The notes under the pieces are model-generated. The model saw only the letters and a list, made by a program, of their open reading frames with translations. It did not search any database and was not told where the DNA came from. A stretch of DNA of 64,000 nucleotides from an uncultured Alphaproteobacteria bacterium (GTDB lineage: Bacteria; Pseudomonadota; Alphaproteobacteria; HIMB59), in assembly GCA_902599045.1 (NCBI GenBank), contig CACKEA010000002.1, positions 124,001-188,000 of the forward strand. The letters are read 5' to 3'. Numbering within the stretch: the first letter of the stretch is position 1; each line of letters opens with the position of its first letter. The translations under genes were made by a program, and so were the position numbers. Positions 1-9,155 of this stretch are shown one piece after another.

Positions 1-1
1 A

Positions 2-349
2 CACGGTGTAAGTTCAGGATACGATACGTTTGATTGTGTGTCACCAACTAGAATTGCAAGACATGGTATCATGATGTCAAAACTAAGTAGTAATGGAATT
101 AATTTAAATAATTCAAAATACAGAGATGATCATTCCAGTTTAGATGAAGATTGTGAAATACAGGAAATTAATAAATTCTCAAAATCGTATTTACACCATT
201 TATTTAAGTCATATGAAATGTTAGGGATGATTATTTTATCAATCTATAATATTTGGTTTATGAATAAATTTTTTGAGGAAATAAGAAAGTCAATAAATGA
301 GAATAAGTTTGAAGAGTATAAGAGTAGTATTTTATCTAATTTTAGTTAA
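2..349 (+). CDS. tgt: queuine tRNA-ribosyltransferase-like protein, 3' part only
   Basis: The gene enters from the left edge; the reading frame is open from base 2, so the N-terminus lies outside the window. The visible 115 residues align with the C-terminus of bacterial Tgt, which swaps guanine 34 for a queuosine precursor in tRNAs with GUN anticodons. The catalytic-Asp region [17 protein letters not shown] matches the usual GIDMFDCVMPTRNARNG, and SKSYLHHLF matches SRAYLHHL. The family zinc site (CxCxxC plus a His about 25 residues on) reads C-E-I-Q-E-I, then Tyr in SIYNI, so three of four ligands are gone. It converges with cobT with an 8-base overlap. It is probably a divergent Tgt; a Tgt paralogue is possible. 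Confidence 0.82.
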   Translation, partial: HGVSSGYDTFDCVSPTRIARHGIMMSKLSSNGINLNNSKYRDDHSSLDEDCEIQEINKFSKSYLHHLFKSYEMLGMIILSIYNIWFMNKFFEEIRKSINENKFEEYKSSILSNFS

Positions 350-2135
350 ATAATGATTCTATTTTCTCAAACATAATACCGCCTAACTCTTCTACATCAT
401 GAATGGTAATAGCCTTACTGTAATACTGACCAACATTATGCCCTATACCAATTGCTAATAATTCAATATTTGATTTCTGCTCTATTGCAACAATAGTGCT
501 TTTCAGATGTTTTTCTAAATAATTACTGTTATTCACAGATAATGTAGAGTCATCTACTGGAGCCCCATCAGATATTACAATTAAAATTTTTCTACTTTCA
601 GGTCTCTTTGAAATCCTCGAGCTAGCCCAAAGAAGTGCTTCACCATCAATATTTTCTTTTAAAAGGCCTTCTTTTAACATTAGGCCTAAATTAATCTTTG
701 ATTTTTTTGAGTTTTGGTCTGCTGATTTATAAATGATATGCCTAAGATCATTTAGCCTTCCTGGATTTTTTTGCTTCCCATTTTTGAGCCAATGCTCTCG
801 AGTTTTCCCACCTTTCCAAGCCTTTGTTGTAAAACCAAGTATTTCAACTTTGATCTTACATTTTTCCAAAGTGGCTGCGATCATATCTGTAGTTAAAGCA
901 GCAATCATAATTGGTTTTCCTCTCATAGATCCAGAGTTATCAATTAATAAAGTTACGGTTGTATCTTCGAATTTCATTTCCTTCTCTTTTTTGAAAGATA
1001 GTGAATTGTTTGAATTAGTTATAACTCGTGTGAGTTTAGATGTATCTAATACACCATCATCTAAATCAAAATTCCATGATCTATTTTGCTTAGATTGAAG
1101 CTTACGGTATAGTTTATTAGCAAGTCTTGATATCTGTTTTTGATATAAGTCACATTTTTCATCGAGCTGTTTTCTCAGAGCAACTAGTTCTTCATGGTCA
1201 CATAGTTTAAAAGCTTCAATTATCTCATCGTATTGATTTGTTGCAGTTTTATAGTTTCGACTTAAGTTTCTGTAACTATCAATTGACTTAATTGTATCAT
1301 CAATTTGTTGGTCTGAAATTTCAATATCGACCTCCTCTCCTTGAACACTTGATTGATCATTATCTGTGTCACTTTCAGGAGTATGCATACTATCTTCTAA
1401 TTTGCTTTCTTCAGGTTTCTGAGCTTGATTTTCTTCTTGATTTTCTTGCTGATTAAAATCTTCTTCGTCTTTTCCTTCATCAAGGTTTTTATCATCTGGC
1501 TTGTTTTCTTTTTCAAGGGACGGAAAGATAATTCTAAGAAGATCTACAGATAAAGATAAGTACTCTTTTTGTTCTTTTATATTTTGAGATAATTCTTGAA
1601 GTGTATTAAAAAATTCAGATACATTGTCCTTAGACGTTATATTCTTAAGATATTTATTATTTAGTTTCCACTTTTTACCATTAACAAAATCAATAAAAAA
1701 AAGTGTTAAAGTAAAGTAAAATAAATCTTTAGAGTCCTTTTGTTTTTTTAGATTTAAAATCTCTAATCTTTTTAGCCACTTATTCACAATATTTTTAACT
1801 ATGCCTTTAAAAGGTCTCGAGCCATAGGTTTCATATCGCAAACGTTCTAAAAAGATAATTTCTTCTTTAATATCAACATTTTGAGAGGTTATTTGGTTTA
1901 ATTGTTTTTCATTATGGTATTTTTTCTTTAGGGCAAAGGAGTCTGATGCACTTCGCATATCTTCATAATTGAAAATATTTGAAATAGATGGAAGATTTAA
2001 AGTATCATCTTTTTCTAAAACAATATTTGAATTTACATTTATTTTTAAGTCTTTGTTTTCAGATATAGTCTTATTAACAGAGTTGAGTGTATTTGAGATT
2101 TGTTTAGGAAGTTTTAATTGTTTGAGATCGGCCAA
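342..2135 (-). CDS. cobT: CobT-like VWA-domain protein (cobaltochelatase subunit family)
   Basis: 597 residues. The C-terminal third is a von Willebrand A domain with a MIDAS motif DNSGSMRG at about residue 399, followed by CobT-typical [23 protein letters not shown] and [13 protein letters not shown]. The middle (about 215-285) is very acidic, the usual CobT linker. In aerobic B12 synthesis CobT and CobS form the AAA+ motor that drives CobN to insert cobalt. No cobN or other cob gene is in this window. The same dnaJ-cobS-cobT block is common in alphaproteobacteria, including ones without B12 synthesis, so the real substrate may differ. It starts on the base next to the cobS stop and is surely co-transcribed with it. 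Confidence 0.88.
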   Translation of the reverse strand: MADLKQLKLPKQISNTLNSVNKTISENKDLKINVNSNIVLEKDDTLNLPSISNIFNYEDMRSASDSFALKKKYHNEKQLNQITSQNVDIKEEIIFLERLRYETYGSRPFKGIVKNIVNKWLKRLEILNLKKQKDSKDLFYFTLTLFFIDFVNGKKWKLNNKYLKNITSKDNVSEFFNTLQELSQNIKEQKEYLSLSVDLLRIIFPSLEKENKPDDKNLDEGKDEEDFNQQENQEENQAQKPEESKLEDSMHTPESDTDNDQSSVQGEEVDIEISDQQIDDTIKSIDSYRNLSRNYKTATNQYDEIIEAFKLCDHEELVALRKQLDEKCDLYQKQISRLANKLYRKLQSKQNRSWNFDLDDGVLDTSKLTRVITNSNNSLSFKKEKEMKFEDTTVTLLIDNSGSMRGKPIMIAALTTDMIAATLEKCKIKVEILGFTTKAWKGGKTREHWLKNGKQKNPGRLNDLRHIIYKSADQNSKKSKINLGLMLKEGLLKENIDGEALLWASSRISKRPESRKILIVISDGAPVDDSTLSVNNSNYLEKHLKSTIVAIEQKSNIELLAIGIGHNVGQYYSKAITIHDVEELGGIMFEKIESLFN

Positions 2136-3089
2136 TTAAATATCAGTTGCAAAAGTTCTCTGAAAATACTCTTTATAAATATCGATTTCACTTTCATCAC
2201 ACTTATTTAAAAAAGTAAAGTTCAATGAGCTTTTTATATCTTTGATAATTTTATAATTTTCTGCCCACATTATTACTGTTCTTGGGCTCATGACAATAGA
2301 TATATCTTTTTGTTCAAAGCCTTTTCTTGTCAAATTAGCCATTTGGACCATCGATCCAATAATTTTTTTTTCTTCATTACTAGCTGAAACTTTTTTTGAT
2401 ATTATTTCTATTTCTTTCTCTTCTTCTAAGTAGTTTAACTTTGCAACTATATTCCATCTATCCATCTGACCTTGATTGATTTGATTTGTTCCGTGATAGA
2501 TACCGGAGGTATCTCCAAGGCCAACAGTATTAGCAGTAGCAAATAATCTAAAATAAGGATGTGGTAAGAGAACTTTGCTTTGATCAAGGAGTGTTAATTT
2601 TCCCTCCGCTTCAAGAATTCTTTGAATAACAAACATAACATCTGGTCTTCCAGCATCATATTCATCAAAAACTAATGATATGTTATTTTGAAAAGCCCAA
2701 GGAAGAATGCCCTCCTGAAACTCAGTAACTTGTTTATTATCTTTTAAAACTATCGCATCTTTTCCTATTAGATCGATTCTAGATACATGACTGTCTAAGT
2801 TAATTCTAATACATGGCCAGTTTAATCTCGCACACACCTGTTCAATATGAGATGACTTCCCAGTTCCATGCAGACCTTGTAAGAAAACCCTTTTATTAAA
2901 TTTTAAACCCAACAAAATTGCAGTTGTTGTACTCTCATCAAATACATAATTTAAATCAATTTTTGGGCAGTGTTCTGATGTTTGATTAAATCGTGGAACT
3001 TTTATGTCAGTTTTCATGCCAAAAATTTCTTTTGATGAAACTTCTGTAATTTGTATTAAGTCTTTTTTGAGAGCTTCAATTTTATTCAT
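2136..3089 (-). CDS. cobS: CobS-like AAA+ ATPase (cobaltochelatase subunit family)
   Basis: 317 residues, close to the usual CobS length. Walker A GLHGTGKSS lies at residues 72-80 and Walker B LVFDEYD at 139-145. The segment ATANTVGLGDTSGIYHGT, then QGQMDRWN, is the sensor and arginine-finger region typical of CobS. It should assemble into a hexamer with CobT and remodel a partner protein using ATP. It overlaps the upstream J-domain gene by 4 bases (ATGA) and abuts cobT, so the three are translationally coupled. Family assignment is secure; whether cobalt chelation is its task here cannot be told without finding cobN elsewhere. Confidence 0.9.
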   Translation of the reverse strand: MNKIEALKKDLIQITEVSSKEIFGMKTDIKVPRFNQTSEHCPKIDLNYVFDESTTTAILLGLKFNKRVFLQGLHGTGKSSHIEQVCARLNWPCIRINLDSHVSRIDLIGKDAIVLKDNKQVTEFQEGILPWAFQNNISLVFDEYDAGRPDVMFVIQRILEAEGKLTLLDQSKVLLPHPYFRLFATANTVGLGDTSGIYHGTNQINQGQMDRWNIVAKLNYLEEEKEIEIISKKVSASNEEKKIIGSMVQMANLTRKGFEQKDISIVMSPRTVIMWAENYKIIKDIKSSLNFTFLNKCDESEIDIYKEYFQRTFATDI

Positions 3090-3595
3090 TTTTTGTATCT
3101 TTCAATTAAGTAATTATATGCTTCTACTATTTCTCTAAATTTATCAATAACTTTTTTACTATTGCCCATTACATCTGGATGATGCTCTTTAACTAATGCT
3201 TTATAGCTTTTTTTTATTAATTTTATATCAGTATTTATATCTAATTTCAAAATGGTAAGTGATTTTAACAATTTATTTGACTGCGGTTGATATGCAGCAG
3301 GGTTATCAAATGAATCCATATCCTCACCATTAATTGTAAAATTATAGAATTTTTTTCCTGATCCGAAAAAATTTGTTGGTCTTCTCCAGATAGTGTCAAA
3401 ACGAATATCTTTTTCGATTTCATTAGCATCCATTTTTTTATGGTAATTCCACTTTTTATTAAATTCTTTTATATGTTCCATACAAAACCACTGATAATCA
3501 CTTAAATTATCATAATCCAAAGGAGCTTTATAAATACCTTCCTCTTTACAATTTGGATGATTACATAAATTTTCTATTTTATTTTTATTATTCAT
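3086..3595 (-). CDS. J-domain (DnaJ-like) co-chaperone with N-terminal Cys/His cluster
   Basis: 169 residues with the J domain at the C-terminus (about 112-168). The HPD tripeptide that stimulates DnaK ATPase is at 139-141, in KEHHPDVMG. The N-terminus carries C11, C16, C38 and H41, a likely metal-binding knuckle, then KEFNKKWNYH, a hallmark of the alphaproteobacterial protein found upstream of cobS. It lacks the Gly/Phe and zinc-finger regions of true DnaJ, so it is a specialised co-chaperone, perhaps for CobS/CobT assembly (inference from linkage). It is transcribed divergently from bolA with only 13 bases between start codons. Confidence 0.85.
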   Translation of the reverse strand: MNNKNKIENLCNHPNCKEEGIYKAPLDYDNLSDYQWFCMEHIKEFNKKWNYHKKMDANEIEKDIRFDTIWRRPTNFFGSGKKFYNFTINGEDMDSFDNPAAYQPQSNKLLKSLTILKLDINTDIKLIKKSYKALVKEHHPDVMGNSKKVIDKFREIVEAYNYLIERYKK

Positions 3596-3608
3596 TTAAG
3601 ATTAAATT

Positions 3609-3866
3609 ATGAATTTAGATAATATTAAAATCCTTTTATATGATATTAGTCAATTCGAAATTTTAGAAATAATTGATAATAGTGAAAAACATAGGGGACA
3701 TACTGGTGTTGAAAATTCATCTACTATGTTAACTCATGTGGAAATTAGAATATTAAATAAAAATAACCTTAATAAAATAGATATTCACAGAACAATTCAT
3801 AAAAAACTTGACTCAGTTTTTAAATTTGGTCTGCACTCTCTTGAAATAAAAATATCAAATAGATAA
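3609..3866 (+). CDS. bolA: BolA family protein
   Basis: 85 residues with the BolA fold signature: an internal histidine-containing loop (GHTGVENSSTMLTHVEIRI) and the C-terminal helix HRTIHKKLDSVFKFGLHSLEIKI. BolA-family proteins partner with monothiol glutaredoxins in iron-sulfur handling and regulation. Its position next to the J-domain/cobS/cobT block is the usual alphaproteobacterial arrangement. The sequence is somewhat divergent, so which BolA subtype it is cannot be settled. The last 12 bases overlap the end of the convergent CNNM gene. Confidence 0.82.
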   Translation: MNLDNIKILLYDISQFEILEIIDNSEKHRGHTGVENSSTMLTHVEIRILNKNNLNKIDIHRTIHKKLDSVFKFGLHSLEIKISNR

Positions 3867-5099
3867 CTTTACTTTATTTATCTTATTAATAGACCTAGAT
3901 ATAATTTGTAATTTTATATCTTCAACATAAAAGATTTTGCCAACTTTAGGAATTTCTTTAGCCAAATCGTGTATTAAACCTGATAAAGTTACAAATTGAT
4001 CAGGTAAATTAATTTCTAAGCTTCTATTAATTTCCCTGACACTAGCATTTCCATTAAACAAATAATTACTATCATCAATCTTCTCTAGATAAGTTTCATC
4101 AGTATCAGTTTCATCAAAAATTTCTCCAATAATTTCTTCTATAATATCCTCTAATGTAATTAAACCCTGTATTTCTCCATATTCATCTACAATTAAAACC
4201 ATATGTTCTCTTGAAGATTTGAAATCAATAAGCTGTTTCATGGCTAGTTTGTTTTGTGGAATGTAAACTGGTTGAGTGGTATTTCTTTCGATACTTTCAT
4301 TTGATTCTTCCATACTAGAATCTTTCAACAAGTCTCTTATATCGAAAATACCTATGAGGTTATTAAAATTACCCTTAATAACGGGTATTCTTGTATATGC
4401 GGATGTACTTATTATTTTGAGATTCTGTTTATAAGGATCATCTAAATTAATATATAAAATTTCATTTCTATGGGTCATAAGCTCATCAACTTTTAACTTT
4501 TTTAACTCAAGAATATTACTCATATAATCTGCTTCATATTCCCCATCTTTCGAATATTGTTTTTGTAATTGTACAGCACCTTCAAATTCCTCTTCAATGA
4601 TTTTTGATTGATCTGCATTTAAATTTAAACCAACAATTTTAATTATTTTGTTAGAAATCTTATTAATCAGATTTACTATTGGTTTAATTAATTTTGTATA
4701 AAAATAAAAAAACTTAGAGACTCTCAAAGCAAAAGTCATTGGCTTATTAATTGCAAATATCTTAGGAGTCACTTCAGAAAATATAACAATCATTAATGTC
4801 ATAAAAATTGTTGCAACTGTTACACCTAAACCACCAAATTCTGAAACAAGTAATTCCGTCATTAATGCTGTAGCTAAGATATTAAATAAGTTATTAGCAA
4901 GTAAAATTCCTGTAATGAATTCATCTTTAAAATCTTTAATTTTTAAAATGAAATTTGCATTTTTTGCCCCTTTATCTCTTTGTCTAAAAGCTCGCTGTTT
5001 TGATACTGCTGTTAAAGCAGTTTCTGAACCAGAGGATAGTGCAGATAATAAAAGTAGAATTATTATCGCCAAAATTTTTATAATAACAATTAAAGTCAT
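3855..5099 (-). CDS. HlyC/CorC (CNNM) family membrane transporter
   Basis: 414 residues. The N-terminal CNNM membrane domain (about 1-150, several hydrophobic segments) has SGSETALTAVSK near residue 23 and IVIFSEVTPKIFAINKP near 110. A pair of CBS domains follows (about 190-320, with HMVLIVDEYGEIQGLITLEDIIEE), then the small CorC_HlyC domain. Family members export magnesium or cobalt, or act as Mg2+/Na+ exchangers; the old haemolysin name is misleading. It starts at the last base of the aroB stop codon, so it is probably the third gene of an aroK-aroB operon. Confidence 0.88.
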   Translation of the reverse strand: MTLIVIIKILAIIILLLLSALSSGSETALTAVSKQRAFRQRDKGAKNANFILKIKDFKDEFITGILLANNLFNILATALMTELLVSEFGGLGVTVATIFMTLMIVIFSEVTPKIFAINKPMTFALRVSKFFYFYTKLIKPIVNLINKISNKIIKIVGLNLNADQSKIIEEEFEGAVQLQKQYSKDGEYEADYMSNILELKKLKVDELMTHRNEILYINLDDPYKQNLKIISTSAYTRIPVIKGNFNNLIGIFDIRDLLKDSSMEESNESIERNTTQPVYIPQNKLAMKQLIDFKSSREHMVLIVDEYGEIQGLITLEDIIEEIIGEIFDETDTDETYLEKIDDSNYLFNGNASVREINRSLEINLPDQFVTLSGLIHDLAKEIPKVGKIFYVEDIKLQIISRSINKINKVKLSI

Positions 5100-6151
5100 T
5101 AATTAATTTGATAAAGAATAGATTTTAGATCCCTTATTGAAATCTTTTTAATAAAACCCCCACTTTTCCCAATTAGAACAAAATTAACATCTTTATTTAT
5201 AATTTTTTTATCAAATGCAATTCTTTTTATTAAAGTAGGAATAGTTTTTTTATTTACATACTTACTGTAGTTAACTGGTAATTTAAATTTTTTTAATAAT
5301 TCAATTAGATTAGTAACTTTTTTAGGATAGTAATTATATAAACTTGAGATTTTCAATTCTACTATCATACCTAAAGAGATTGCCTCCCCATGCTTAAGAT
5401 TGCCTTTATAAAAATTAGAATTTTCAATGGCGTGACCAATAGTGTGACCAAAGTTTAGAATTGCTCTCGAATTTTTAGAATTCAATTTTTCCCTATAATC
5501 GCAAATATATTTAAATTTTGAATTAATGGAGAGCTTAATTAGTTTATTTATATCAATTTTAGATTGAGAAATAAGAAGTTTATATAATTGCTTTGAGTCA
5601 ATTAGGCTATATTTTATGATCTCTGCAAAGCCACATGAGATCTCTCTCTTAGGTAAAGATTTCAAAAAATCAGAAGAAATAAATACTTTTTTAGGGAGGT
5701 TAAAAGTTCCAATTAAATTTTTACCAAATTTACTGTTAATTCCTGTTTTACCGCCTATAGCACTATCTACCATAGCCAAAAGAGAGGTTGGTATCATTAC
5801 ATGCTCAATGCCTCTCATGATTGTAGAAGCTAAAAAACCAGAGAGGTCTCCAATCGTCCCACCACCAAATGAATAAATAATACTTTTGCGTTGAATGCCC
5901 TTTTTAATAATTTTTTCAACTAAAGATGAGTAATTCTCTATACTTTTAATCTTTTCTTCACCCTTAATAATCAATGATCTACTTGAAAACTTGCTTAAAA
6001 GTTTTCTGACTAATCGATTTTTAATAATCTTTCGATCAAATATTAAAATATCTAGATTTGAAATATCATTGATTAGTTTTTTTTCTAATTGAGCTATGTT
6101 TACAAATTCAACTTCGTGAGCTTTTCTATCAATTAATTTTTTAATTTTCAT
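5099..6151 (-). CDS. aroB: 3-dehydroquinate synthase
   Basis: 350 residues, the normal AroB length. It converts DAHP to 3-dehydroquinate, step two of the shikimate pathway. The NAD-binding stretch SFGGGTIGDLSGF (about 94-106) and the lid MVDSAIGGKTGIN (128-139) are intact. Zinc ligands are visible as E177 (GFAEIIKYSL), His in GHTIGH (236/240) and H254 (KHGEAISLGM). It follows aroK with a 1-base stop/start overlap and is followed in the same way by the CNNM gene. Confidence 0.96.
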   Translation of the reverse strand: MKIKKLIDRKAHEVEFVNIAQLEKKLINDISNLDILIFDRKIIKNRLVRKLLSKFSSRSLIIKGEEKIKSIENYSSLVEKIIKKGIQRKSIIYSFGGGTIGDLSGFLASTIMRGIEHVMIPTSLLAMVDSAIGGKTGINSKFGKNLIGTFNLPKKVFISSDFLKSLPKREISCGFAEIIKYSLIDSKQLYKLLISQSKIDINKLIKLSINSKFKYICDYREKLNSKNSRAILNFGHTIGHAIENSNFYKGNLKHGEAISLGMIVELKISSLYNYYPKKVTNLIELLKKFKLPVNYSKYVNKKTIPTLIKRIAFDKKIINKDVNFVLIGKSGGFIKKISIRDLKSILYQIN

Positions 6152-6654
6152 TACTTTAAGTGATCTAATATGTTTCTTATAGTTTTTTGAGTATTGCTTG
6201 TCGCATTAATAGTTAAATTGGATAATTGATTGTAAGTTTCTTTTCTATCATTGAAAAGTAATTTAATATTTTTTTCGACATTATTTTTTAATAAAGGTCT
6301 ATTTTTATTTCGAGAAGTTCTTTTTATTAAAGTCTCTAAATCACAATTCAAGTATATATTAAATGTCTGCTTTAAAAGATCTTTATTTTTTAAAATTATA
6401 CCTCCACCAGCTGAGATAACTATATTTCTATTTAATAATAATTTTTTGAATATCGACCTTTCTAGCTTTCTAAAATAATCCTCACCTTCATTTATAAATA
6501 TATCTTTAATTCTAGATTGACTTTCTAATTCAATTTGCTCGTCAGTATCATAAAAGTTGAATTTTAAATGATCAGATAAAGCTCTTCCAATTGTAGATTT
6601 ACCCGAGCCAGGCATACCTATCATACATATTTTACCTAATTTTTTATTCATCAT
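6151..6654 (-). CDS. aroK: shikimate kinase
   Basis: 167 residues. It phosphorylates shikimate with ATP in aromatic amino acid and chorismate synthesis. Walker A GMPGSGKST is at 13-21, the substrate-binding DTDEQIE at 36-42, and the glycine-rich SAGGGIILK at 81-89; the lid region has NRPLL. It heads the aroK-aroB-CNNM operon and is divergent from the 43-codon gene at 6709, leaving a 54-base promoter region. ATGATG at the start offers two adjacent initiators. Confidence 0.95.
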   Translation of the reverse strand: MMNKKLGKICMIGMPGSGKSTIGRALSDHLKFNFYDTDEQIELESQSRIKDIFINEGEDYFRKLERSIFKKLLLNRNIVISAGGGIILKNKDLLKQTFNIYLNCDLETLIKRTSRNKNRPLLKNNVEKNIKLLFNDRKETYNQLSNLTINATSNTQKTIRNILDHLK

Positions 6655-6683
6655 TGTTATTTGTTATGTTTTAAATATATAAT
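6654..6683 (+). promoter_or_regulatory. promoter of the 43-codon gene/xerD/accA run
   Basis: A -35-like TTGTTA (6654-6659) is followed after 18 bases by a perfect TATAAT (6678-6683). The predicted start of transcription is near 6690, about 19 bases before the ATG at 6709. The -35 overlaps the aroK start codon. No Shine-Dalgarno sequence is seen between. Confidence 0.5.
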
Positions 6684-6708
6684 ATTAAAAACCAACAAAT
6701 ATATATTT

Positions 6709-6840
6709 ATGAGAAAAATAGCATTACTATCAACGATTATTATACTAATTTTAGCTGGTTTCGTTTCATTAAACTCTATAAGTATACCTTCACCATCCAA
6801 AGACAAAGAATATAATATTCCTATTAATCAATTCATATGA
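6709..6840 (+). CDS. 43-residue membrane-anchored or secreted small protein
   Basis: This short gene has an uncleaved-anchor-like N-terminus (basic MRKI, then about 20 hydrophobic residues, LLSTIIILILAGFVSL) and a short hydrophilic tail with SIPSPSKDKEYNIPINQF. Its stop overlaps the next start as ATGA, typical of real coupled genes, and it follows a good promoter. Small proteins of this shape (one TM, then a Pro-containing tail) occur near aroK/xerD in other alphaproteobacteria as far as I recall, but I cannot name a family. Function unknown. Confidence 0.62.
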   Translation: MRKIALLSTIIILILAGFVSLNSISIPSPSKDKEYNIPINQFI

Positions 6841-8294
6841 AGTATCTTGTCTTATTTTTATTACTAATAATTCCCACTATTGGAGCAGATGAATTTAATG
6901 AAGAAATAATATTTCAAGAAAAATCATTCTCTCAAAATAATATTATATCGTCTATTAAATCAGAAGAAATTCTTTTAAAACTAATTAATTCTACTGAAAA
7001 TAAAAACAATTTTTTCTATTCTCTTTTTGACCCATTAACTAATAATACTATTTATCCAGAATATTCGAATGAAGTGGATTTTTTTTTCGAAAAAATAAAT
7101 TTATTTAATGAAAAAGATTATAGATATCAAATTAATTCAAATTTGTTTGAAAAAGTTATTTTTGAAAATTTTAAAAATACAAATAATAATAAATCTTATT
7201 TGGCTTATTTATCTGACTCAAATCAATTTGAGGAATTATGTAGGTATTTATTCGAGTTAGATAATAGTCATAAGAAATTTGATGATATTTTAATTTATAA
7301 TATATTATGTTTAATTAAAGACAAACAATTTGAACAAATAAACTTTATTATAGAAATTTATGACCAAACAGATTTCGCTAAACTTAATACAAAATTTTTA
7401 TTGGACTTTCTTTCAAAAAGTGAAAATAATAGTAATTATAATTTAAGTGAATTAGGATTAATTGATAAGTATATTGTTTTAATCTCTGATTTAATAACTG
7501 TCAATGTAGATGAAATAAGTAATATTCTTGAATTAGAAATATATTTAAAATCAAATAAAATAGATTTATATCAAGTAAATTATCTTTTTAAAAATAGAGT
7601 AATAAATAAATCTCAATATATATCTATGCTTAAAAAACTAAAAGATGAGCCTAATGAATTAGAGATGTATGAAGAAATGCAAAAACAAATTAATTATAAT
7701 AAAAAACTTGAAATTTTAGAGAGTTATATCCCCTCATTGCAATTAGATTTATATGATGTGTCTCGATTAATTAACGACCAATTTAGTGAGATGAGAATTA
7801 CATCAAGAAACTTAAATTATATAAATGGTCTAATGCTTTTATCACTTTATGAGAATTCAAGTTTCTTAGAAAATTTATTGATCTTATTAAAAGATGTGCC
7901 AAATGGATTAATAGAAAACAATGATATAGCAATTGCTTTAAAGAATTATTTAATTCAAAATTTTGATAATAAATACTACGCAGATAACAATGAATATATA
8001 AATAGCCCTCTAATGAAATTTTTATTTTTAAACAGAAATATCAATTTTATTGAAAGCGAAGATTTAAAAATTATACAAACTGATACTATTTCAGTTAATC
8101 CTGTGTATTTGGCTAGCCTAGCCGAAAATTTGAATTTAATTGATTCTTACATTTATTATATCAATCTGAGTGAAAAATTTTATTCGATTAATGAATTTGA
8201 TTTGTACTTTTTAAATAACTACATCATAGACAATCAATTCCTAAATAATGAATTAATAAAATTAGCTTTTAGGGCACATTTAATTAATTTATGA
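6837..8294 (+). CDS. secreted protein of unknown function, upstream of xerD
   Basis: 485 residues with a clear signal peptide (MKYLVLFLLLIIPTIGA, cleavage probably after GADE). The mature part is hydrophilic, Asn/Glu/Leu-rich and looks all-helical, without cysteine motifs or recognisable catalytic residues. Repeated helix pairs such as FEELCRYLFEL and FEQINFIIEIYDQT suggest a TPR-like or alpha-solenoid fold. Rhodospirillales carry a large low-complexity secreted protein just upstream of xerD, and this may be a diverged form (inference from position). It overlaps both neighbours by ATGA, so four genes from 6709 to accA probably form one operon. Confidence 0.7.
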   Translation: MKYLVLFLLLIIPTIGADEFNEEIIFQEKSFSQNNIISSIKSEEILLKLINSTENKNNFFYSLFDPLTNNTIYPEYSNEVDFFFEKINLFNEKDYRYQINSNLFEKVIFENFKNTNNNKSYLAYLSDSNQFEELCRYLFELDNSHKKFDDILIYNILCLIKDKQFEQINFIIEIYDQTDFAKLNTKFLLDFLSKSENNSNYNLSELGLIDKYIVLISDLITVNVDEISNILELEIYLKSNKIDLYQVNYLFKNRVINKSQYISMLKKLKDEPNELEMYEEMQKQINYNKKLEILESYIPSLQLDLYDVSRLINDQFSEMRITSRNLNYINGLMLLSLYENSSFLENLLILLKDVPNGLIENNDIAIALKNYLIQNFDNKYYADNNEYINSPLMKFLFLNRNINFIESEDLKIIQTDTISVNPVYLASLAENLNLIDSYIYYINLSEKFYSINEFDLYFLNNYIIDNQFLNNELIKLAFRAHLINL

Positions 8295-9148
8295 AATATG
8301 AAAAATACAAAGACTTATATACTCAATTTCTTATATCTGAAAAAAATCTTTCAAAAAATTCTCTAAATAATTATTTAGTTGATCTTGACCAATTTTTTTT
8401 AGATCAAGTTTCAAATTCTAGTAATATCAATATCAAGATTAAAACGTATATTGCCCAATTAAGAAAAAAAAATTTAAAAACGTCTAGTGTGAATAGAAAA
8501 ATTTCAACTTTAAAAAATTATTTAAAGTTTCTTCACACTGAAAAAATAATTGACCAAATTGATTTTCAAGAATTTGAGAGTTTATCTAGTGTTAAAAAAA
8601 TACCAAAAGCTATTTCAAAATCACAAATGGAGCAAATATTTGAGGACTTAAGAAAATCTAAACAGACTAATTCGAGGCTTTATATTTTAATATTAAAGTT
8701 AATTTATTTATCAGGCTTGAGAATATCTGAGGCATTAAACTTGAAGTGGTCTGATATTAACCATCAAGATAATTCTATTTATGTCTATGGAAAAGGGTCA
8801 AAAGAAAGAAAAGTTTTCATCATAAAGGATTATTTGGTTCAATTGAAAAATTTAGAAAAAAATAATCAATACATTTTTACTATCAACAAAAAAAAAATTT
8901 CAACAAGATCAGTAAATAAATTCCTCCAAAATTGTTATGACAATTCATTAATTAAAAATAAATTATCTTCACATATATTTAGACACTCATTTGCTACTAC
9001 TATGTTAGAAAATAATGCTGACATCAGACATATTCAAAAATTATTAGGACACTCAAGTATTTCTACAACTGAAATTTACACCAAAGTAGCTAAGTCAATG
9101 AAAAAGAGAGTTTTAGACTCTTATCATCCTCTAAAAAATAAATTATAG
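8291..9148 (+). CDS. xerD: tyrosine recombinase XerD/XerC
   Basis: 285 residues. N-terminal SAM-like core-binding domain (about 5-90) and C-terminal catalytic domain with the full set R144 (GLRISEAL), K168 (YGKGSKERKV), H228-R231 (HIFRHSFAT), H254 (LLGHSSISTT) and Y263 (EIYTKV). It should resolve chromosome dimers at dif with a second Xer protein and FtsK. The accA-linked chromosomal position and lack of nearby mobile genes argue for the housekeeping enzyme rather than a phage integrase. XerD versus XerC is judged mainly from position. Confidence 0.9.
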   Translation: MKYEKYKDLYTQFLISEKNLSKNSLNNYLVDLDQFFLDQVSNSSNINIKIKTYIAQLRKKNLKTSSVNRKISTLKNYLKFLHTEKIIDQIDFQEFESLSSVKKIPKAISKSQMEQIFEDLRKSKQTNSRLYILILKLIYLSGLRISEALNLKWSDINHQDNSIYVYGKGSKERKVFIIKDYLVQLKNLEKNNQYIFTINKKKISTRSVNKFLQNCYDNSLIKNKLSSHIFRHSFATTMLENNADIRHIQKLLGHSSISTTEIYTKVAKSMKKRVLDSYHPLKNKL

Positions 9149-9155
9149 TCTTTTG

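Noticed and set aside
733-1098. 121-codon plus-strand frame inside cobT
   Set aside because: It is opposite the conserved VWA domain and shows no family resemblance; shadow of cobT.
8291-9148. Integrase marking a mobile element
   Set aside because: Full-length Xer recombinase coupled to housekeeping accA, with no att repeats, phage or transposase genes nearby.
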